Of a DNA stretch of 9,635 nucleotides, positions 7,026 through 9,635 are shown in pieces. Positions within the stretch are counted from its first letter, which is position 1; every line of letters starts with the position of its first letter. Position numbers and translations under genes: made by a program. A model generated the notes under the pieces. That model worked only from the letters and a program-made list of their open reading frames with translations. It made no database searches and was not told the DNA's origin. This DNA is from an uncultured bacterium (GTDB lineage Bacteria > Planctomycetota > Phycisphaerae > Phycisphaerales > UBA1924): the NCBI GenBank assembly GCA_938003595.1, contig CALKYH010000236.1, forward strand, positions 1 to 9,635, given 5' to 3'.

Positions 7026-7054
7026 TTGCGGGAACGGGATGAATGGGGCATGAT
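7026..7054 (+). promoter_or_regulatory. Candidate promoter of the symporter gene
   Basis: TTGCGG (7026-7031) and CATGAT (7049-7054) are 17 bases apart, in the 194-base divergent region between the hypothetical gene and the symporter gene. The expected transcript start near 7061 gives a leader of about 50 bases. The -10 matches at four of six positions, the -35 at three. The geometry equals that of the candidate at 1153-1181. Confidence 0.35.
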
Positions 7055-7100
7055 GGCCGCGAACCGAACGACGCCAAGCTGCCGGGTCCGGGCCGGCGAC

Positions 7101-7108
7101 GGAGAAGG
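7101..7108 (+). promoter_or_regulatory. Ribosome-binding site of the symporter gene
   Basis: The purine-rich GGAGAAGG lies just before ATG 7111; GGAG is six bases from the start codon. It supports this start for a protein whose N-terminus then matches the family. Confidence 0.7.
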
Positions 7109-7110
7109 AC

Positions 7111-8874
7111 ATGCAAGAGTTCAACAACCTGCTCGGACGCATCAACGGCGTGATCTGGCACGACATCGTGCTGTATCTGGTGCTCGGAGTGGGCGTGCTG
7201 TTCACGATCTGGAGCGGGTTCTGTCAGTACCGCTCGCTGACGCACGGCGTGGCGGTGGCGCGGGGCAAGTACGACGACAAGGCGGACCCGGGCGCGATCA
7301 ATCACTTCCAGGCGCTGTCGACGGCGTTGTCGGCGACGGTGGGTCTGGGGAACATCGCCGGCGTCGCGGTGGCGATCTCGCTGGGCGGCCCGGGGGCGGT
7401 GTTCTGGATGTGGATTGTCGGCCTGGCGGGCATGGCGCTGAAGACGACGGAAGTCAGCCTGGCGATGCTCTACCGCAACACGGACAACCCGGACGAGCCG
7501 CACGGCGGCGCCATGTGGGTGGCGAGCAAGGGCTTCGCGAAGATGGGCCTGGGGGGCCTCGGCAAGATCGTCGGCGGCATCTTCTGCATCACGGTGATCA
7601 TCTCGGCGATCACCGGCGGCAACATGTTCCAGGCGTGGAATGTCGGCATCATCACGGAGACCTATTTCCGCGTTCCGGAGCAGGCGACCGGCATCATTCT
7701 GACGATCCTGGTCGCGCTGGTGATCCTGGGCGGCATCAAGCGCATCGGCGCGGTCACCGGTCGGCTGGTGCCGTTCATGTGCGCGATCTACCTGCTGGCG
7801 GCGTTCTATGTGCTGGCGCAGGAGTTCACCCGGATCCCTGAGATGCTGGGGCTGATCGTTCGCAGCGCCTTCAACCCGATCGAGGCGCAGAACGCCTTCC
7901 TCGGCGGCACGGCGGGCTACGCGTTTCTTTGGGGCATGAAGCGGGCGCTGTTCTCCAACGAGGCGGGCCAGGGTTCGAGCCCGATCGCGCACTGCGCCGC
8001 GAAGACGGACGAGCCGGTGCGCGAGGGCATCCTCGCGGGGCTGGAGCCGTTCGTGGACACCATCGTGGTCTGCACCCTGACGACGCTGGTCGTGCTGCTC
8101 AGCGGCGCGTGGAACCGCGGGCCGGAGGCGCACTTCCTGGAGGCCCCGAGGGTCGTCGCCGCGGCGCCGGCCTCGGACGGCACGACGATGTGGACGCTGG
8201 AGACGCTGGAGGTCCCGGCCAAGGACGCGGACGCCGCGAAGATCAACGGCGCCTGGCAGCCGCTGGACACGGTGTTCGTGCTGATCCAGGCGGACCTGGA
8301 CCCGAACACGGGGCGCGAGCTGCGCCGGCTGACGGGGCAGATCGAGGAGGCCGAGGGCGGCGGCATGCGGATCGAGTGGGCGCCGTACCCCAGCGTGAAG
8401 ACGCCGGAGGTCGTGCGCGAGGCGGATGGCCGCGCGGGGCTCTACAACGACCTCGTCGGCGCCGCGTTGACCGGGCACGCGTTCGACCGGGTGACGCCGG
8501 GCATGGGCAAGTGGATCGTGACGGTGGCGTGCTGGCTGTTCGCGATCTCGACGATGATCTCGTGGTCGTACTACGGCGAGCAGGGCGTGGTGTACCTGAC
8601 GGGCGCGAAGGGCGTCATGCCGTACCGGCTCATCTACTGCGCGCTGATCCTCGTGGCGACGGCGGGCGTGGTGCGCACCGACCAGGAGCTGGACAACCTG
8701 ACCGCGCTGGGCACCGGCGTCATGCTGTGGGCCAACATCCCGATCATGCTCATCTTCGGCTACCAGGCGATGCGGGCCTACAAGGCCTACACCGGCCGGC
8801 TGCGGCGTGGCGAGCTGCACCCGCACGCGGCGCCGCCGTTCGCGGATGTCGTCGAGGGCAAGGATGTCAAGTGA
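7111..8874 (+). CDS. Sodium:alanine/glycine symporter, AGCS family, with a large inserted loop
   Basis: AGCS proteins are inner-membrane carriers that import alanine, glycine or related amino acids with Na+ (or H+). This one has 587 residues against the usual 450-500. Family motifs are clear: INHFQALSTALSATVGLGN then IAGVAVAISLGGPGAVFWMW (about 63-101), HGGAMWVASKG (131-141), GGIKRIGAVTGRLVPFMCAI (207-226), WGMKRALFSNEAGQGSSPIA (274-293) and WLFAISTMISWSYYGEQ (475-491). Multiple hydrophobic segments run through the whole length, the first at about 18-36. Between the helix ending near Trp334 and the GAALTGHAF segment at 450 lies about 115 residues of soluble sequence where most members have a short loop; it includes WTLETLEVPA and FVLIQADLDPNTGRELRR. 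The frame is continuous and codon use is unchanged, so this is a native extra domain, not an error. The gene is monocistronic: own promoter candidate, own terminator. The substrate is inferred from family only. Confidence 0.94.
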   Translation: MQEFNNLLGRINGVIWHDIVLYLVLGVGVLFTIWSGFCQYRSLTHGVAVARGKYDDKADPGAINHFQALSTALSATVGLGNIAGVAVAISLGGPGAVFWMWIVGLAGMALKTTEVSLAMLYRNTDNPDEPHGGAMWVASKGFAKMGLGGLGKIVGGIFCITVIISAITGGNMFQAWNVGIITETYFRVPEQATGIILTILVALVILGGIKRIGAVTGRLVPFMCAIYLLAAFYVLAQEFTRIPEMLGLIVRSAFNPIEAQNAFLGGTAGYAFLWGMKRALFSNEAGQGSSPIAHCAAKTDEPVREGILAGLEPFVDTIVVCTLTTLVVLLSGAWNRGPEAHFLEAPRVVAAAPASDGTTMWTLETLEVPAKDADAAKINGAWQPLDTVFVLIQADLDPNTGRELRRLTGQIEEAEGGGMRIEWAPYPSVKTPEVVREADGRAGLYNDLVGAALTGHAFDRVTPGMGKWIVTVACWLFAISTMISWSYYGEQGVVYLTGAKGVMPYRLIYCALILVATAGVVRTDQELDNLTALGTGVMLWANIPIMLIFGYQAMRAYKAYTGRLRRGELHPHAAPPFADVVEGKDVK

Positions 8875-8906
8875 CCGCCCCGCGGCGGTGAACTGAGCGA
8901 TTCTCC

Positions 8907-8939
8907 ACGCCCCGGGGTCGAACAGCCCCGGGGCGTTTT
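8907..8939 (+). terminator. Intrinsic terminator after the symporter gene
   Basis: CGCCCCGGGG (8908-8917) pairs perfectly with CCCCGGGGCG (8926-8935) around an eight-base loop, extended by an A-T pair (8907 with 8936) and followed by T residues to 8939. This is a classic rho-independent terminator 32 bases after the symporter stop codon, and the only convincing one in the window. Confidence 0.88.
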
Positions 8940-8941
8940 CC

Positions 8942-9586
8942 ATGGATGTCTGGTCGGCCATCTGCGAGGGCGCGGCGGCGGGGATCGTGGCGGAGGCCGC
9001 GCGCCGCGATCTGGAGCAGTCGCCCTACGGCGTGGATGCGCTGGAGGAAGTGGCGCTGCACCCGCTGCTGGCGGCCGGGATCGCAGAGGCGGGTTTCGGC
9101 GCGCTGCGCGAGGAGCGGCTGCCCACCGGGCGCGGACGTGTGCGACGGAGCGAGGGCTTCCGGTGCGACCTGGTCGTGCTGCCCGAGGGCGACACGGCGC
9201 TGCGTGATCCGTTGCTGGCCGGGACGCTGTTCGGGCAGCGCGGCGCCAGCCCGGAGGACGCGGTGTGGCTGGAGGTGAAGGCGATCCACCAGTTCGCGCT
9301 GGTGAACGGCGTGGCGTCGGCGAACCCGCGCTACAGCTCGCTGTGGCTGCGCGAGGCGAAGGCCGATGTGCAGAAGCTCAGCGCCGAAAGCGAGCTGCTG
9401 CGGCGCGGCCTGCTGCTGGTGGTGTTCGCGGCGGACGAGGCGACCATCGAGCACGACCTGCACGCCTGGGCCCACAAGTGCCTGGACGAGGGGCTCGGCA
9501 TCGGGCGGCTGGTGCGTCGGGTGTTCCCGGTGACGGAGCGGATCGGCAACACGGTCGGGGCGGTGGTGGTCGTCGAGGTGCGCTAG
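8942..9586 (+). CDS. Small protein with a PD-(D/E)XK nuclease-like motif set
   Basis: I do not recognise a named family for this 214-residue protein. The motif order resembles the PD-(D/E)XK (restriction-endonuclease-like) fold: an N-terminal helix with a conserved-looking Glu (EEVALHPLLAAGI, Glu35/Glu36), REERLP (57-62), then CDLVV with Asp76. A core strand VWLEVKA carries Glu111-x-Lys113, followed by a helix with YSSLWLREAKADVQKLSAE (131-149) and a hydrophobic strand GLLLVVFAADE. Asp76, Glu111 and Lys113 would be the metal-binding and catalytic residues. DNA cleavage is inferred, not shown. There is no signal peptide. The start is unusual: ATG 8942 comes two bases after the terminator's T-run and has no usable Shine-Dalgarno, and a stop at 8894-8896 in the same frame prevents a longer form. 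GTG 8987, giving about 199 residues, is an alternative start. The reading frame and domain logic are convincing; the function is tentative. Confidence 0.8.
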   Translation: MDVWSAICEGAAAGIVAEAARRDLEQSPYGVDALEEVALHPLLAAGIAEAGFGALREERLPTGRGRVRRSEGFRCDLVVLPEGDTALRDPLLAGTLFGQRGASPEDAVWLEVKAIHQFALVNGVASANPRYSSLWLREAKADVQKLSAESELLRRGLLLVVFAADEATIEHDLHAWAHKCLDEGLGIGRLVRRVFPVTERIGNTVGAVVVVEVR

Positions 9587-9635
9587 GCCGGGGCGACGGC
9601 GCGGAGCTTCTCGAGGATGGCGTCCGCGGCGTCCG
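9583..9635 (-). CDS. Probable C-terminal end of a convergent gene, truncated by the window edge
   Basis: On the minus strand one frame is open from the window end to a TAG at 9585-9583 and reads DAADAILEKLRAVAPA, a plausible helical C-terminus with the same GC-rich codon style. It would converge with the preceding plus-strand gene and share the bases CTAG with that gene's stop. Only 17 codons are visible, so product and even reality cannot be settled here. Confidence 0.45.
   Translation of the reverse strand, partial: DAADAILEKLRAVAPA

Noticed and set aside
5801..7042. A 413-codon plus-strand frame opposite the hypothetical gene
   Set aside because: It is Gly/Ala/Glu/Val-rich with repeating simple patterns and no hydrophobic core, typical of an antisense shadow. 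The minus-strand frame has far better protein-like patterning.
6917..7051. A 45-residue N-terminal extension of the minus-strand hypothetical protein
   Set aside because: The added residues are Pro/Arg/Ser low complexity, lie in the divergent promoter region, and would overlap the candidate symporter promoter.
6502..8961. An 819-codon minus-strand open frame across the symporter gene and into the hypothetical gene
   Set aside because: It is the antisense of an unmistakable AGCS transporter and then an out-of-phase reading of the real minus-strand gene. The composition is Arg/His/Asp/Pro-biased with no domain pattern.

Overview
The window is about two-thirds G+C, densely coded, and reads as ordinary chromosome from a Gram-negative-type bacterium: it encodes an outer-membrane secretin with a signal peptide. 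The very long secretin with a helical-repeat N-terminus, a small STAS/anti-sigma-kinase pair and the overall codon style suggest a planctomycete, perhaps the Phycisphaerae. That placement is inference, because there is no rRNA or other marker gene here. I see no transposon, integrase, CRISPR array, tRNA or rRNA.

Layout. (1) 3-1079, +: the 3' nine-tenths of carA, the glutaminase subunit of carbamoyl-phosphate synthase. (2) 1080-1326: a leader region with a good sigma70-type promoter candidate and two small hairpins. (3) 1327-4815, +: a 1162-residue secretin-family protein with a TPR-like N-terminus. (4) 4816-4946: a palindrome, a GC hairpin and a promoter candidate. (5) 4947-5309 and 5365-5841, +: a STAS anti-sigma-factor antagonist followed by a GHKL serine kinase, a compact partner-switch pair. 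(6) 5885-6916, -: an unrecognised two-domain protein, convergent with the kinase gene. (7) 6917-7110: a divergent promoter region. (8) 7111-8874, +: an AGCS-family sodium:alanine/glycine symporter with a large extra loop, closed by a textbook intrinsic terminator. (9) 8942-9586, +: a small protein with a PD-(D/E)XK-like motif set, starting almost on top of that terminator. (10) 9583-9635, -: the probable tail of a convergent gene that runs out of the window.

How the genes relate. The genes are mostly separate transcription units: pyrimidine/arginine precursor synthesis, outer-membrane transport, a regulatory switch and amino-acid uptake. Only the STAS/kinase pair looks like one functional module. 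Its sigma factor and phosphatase must lie elsewhere.

The most unexpected signal is not a gene. The tetramer ACGT is nearly absent, with 3 copies by my hand scan against roughly 25-28 expected from base composition. GTAC, with the same composition, occurs about 20 times. Codon choice bends to avoid ACGT in two reading phases. I did not find a clearly new biological system; the best leads are this avoided word and the small putative nuclease.
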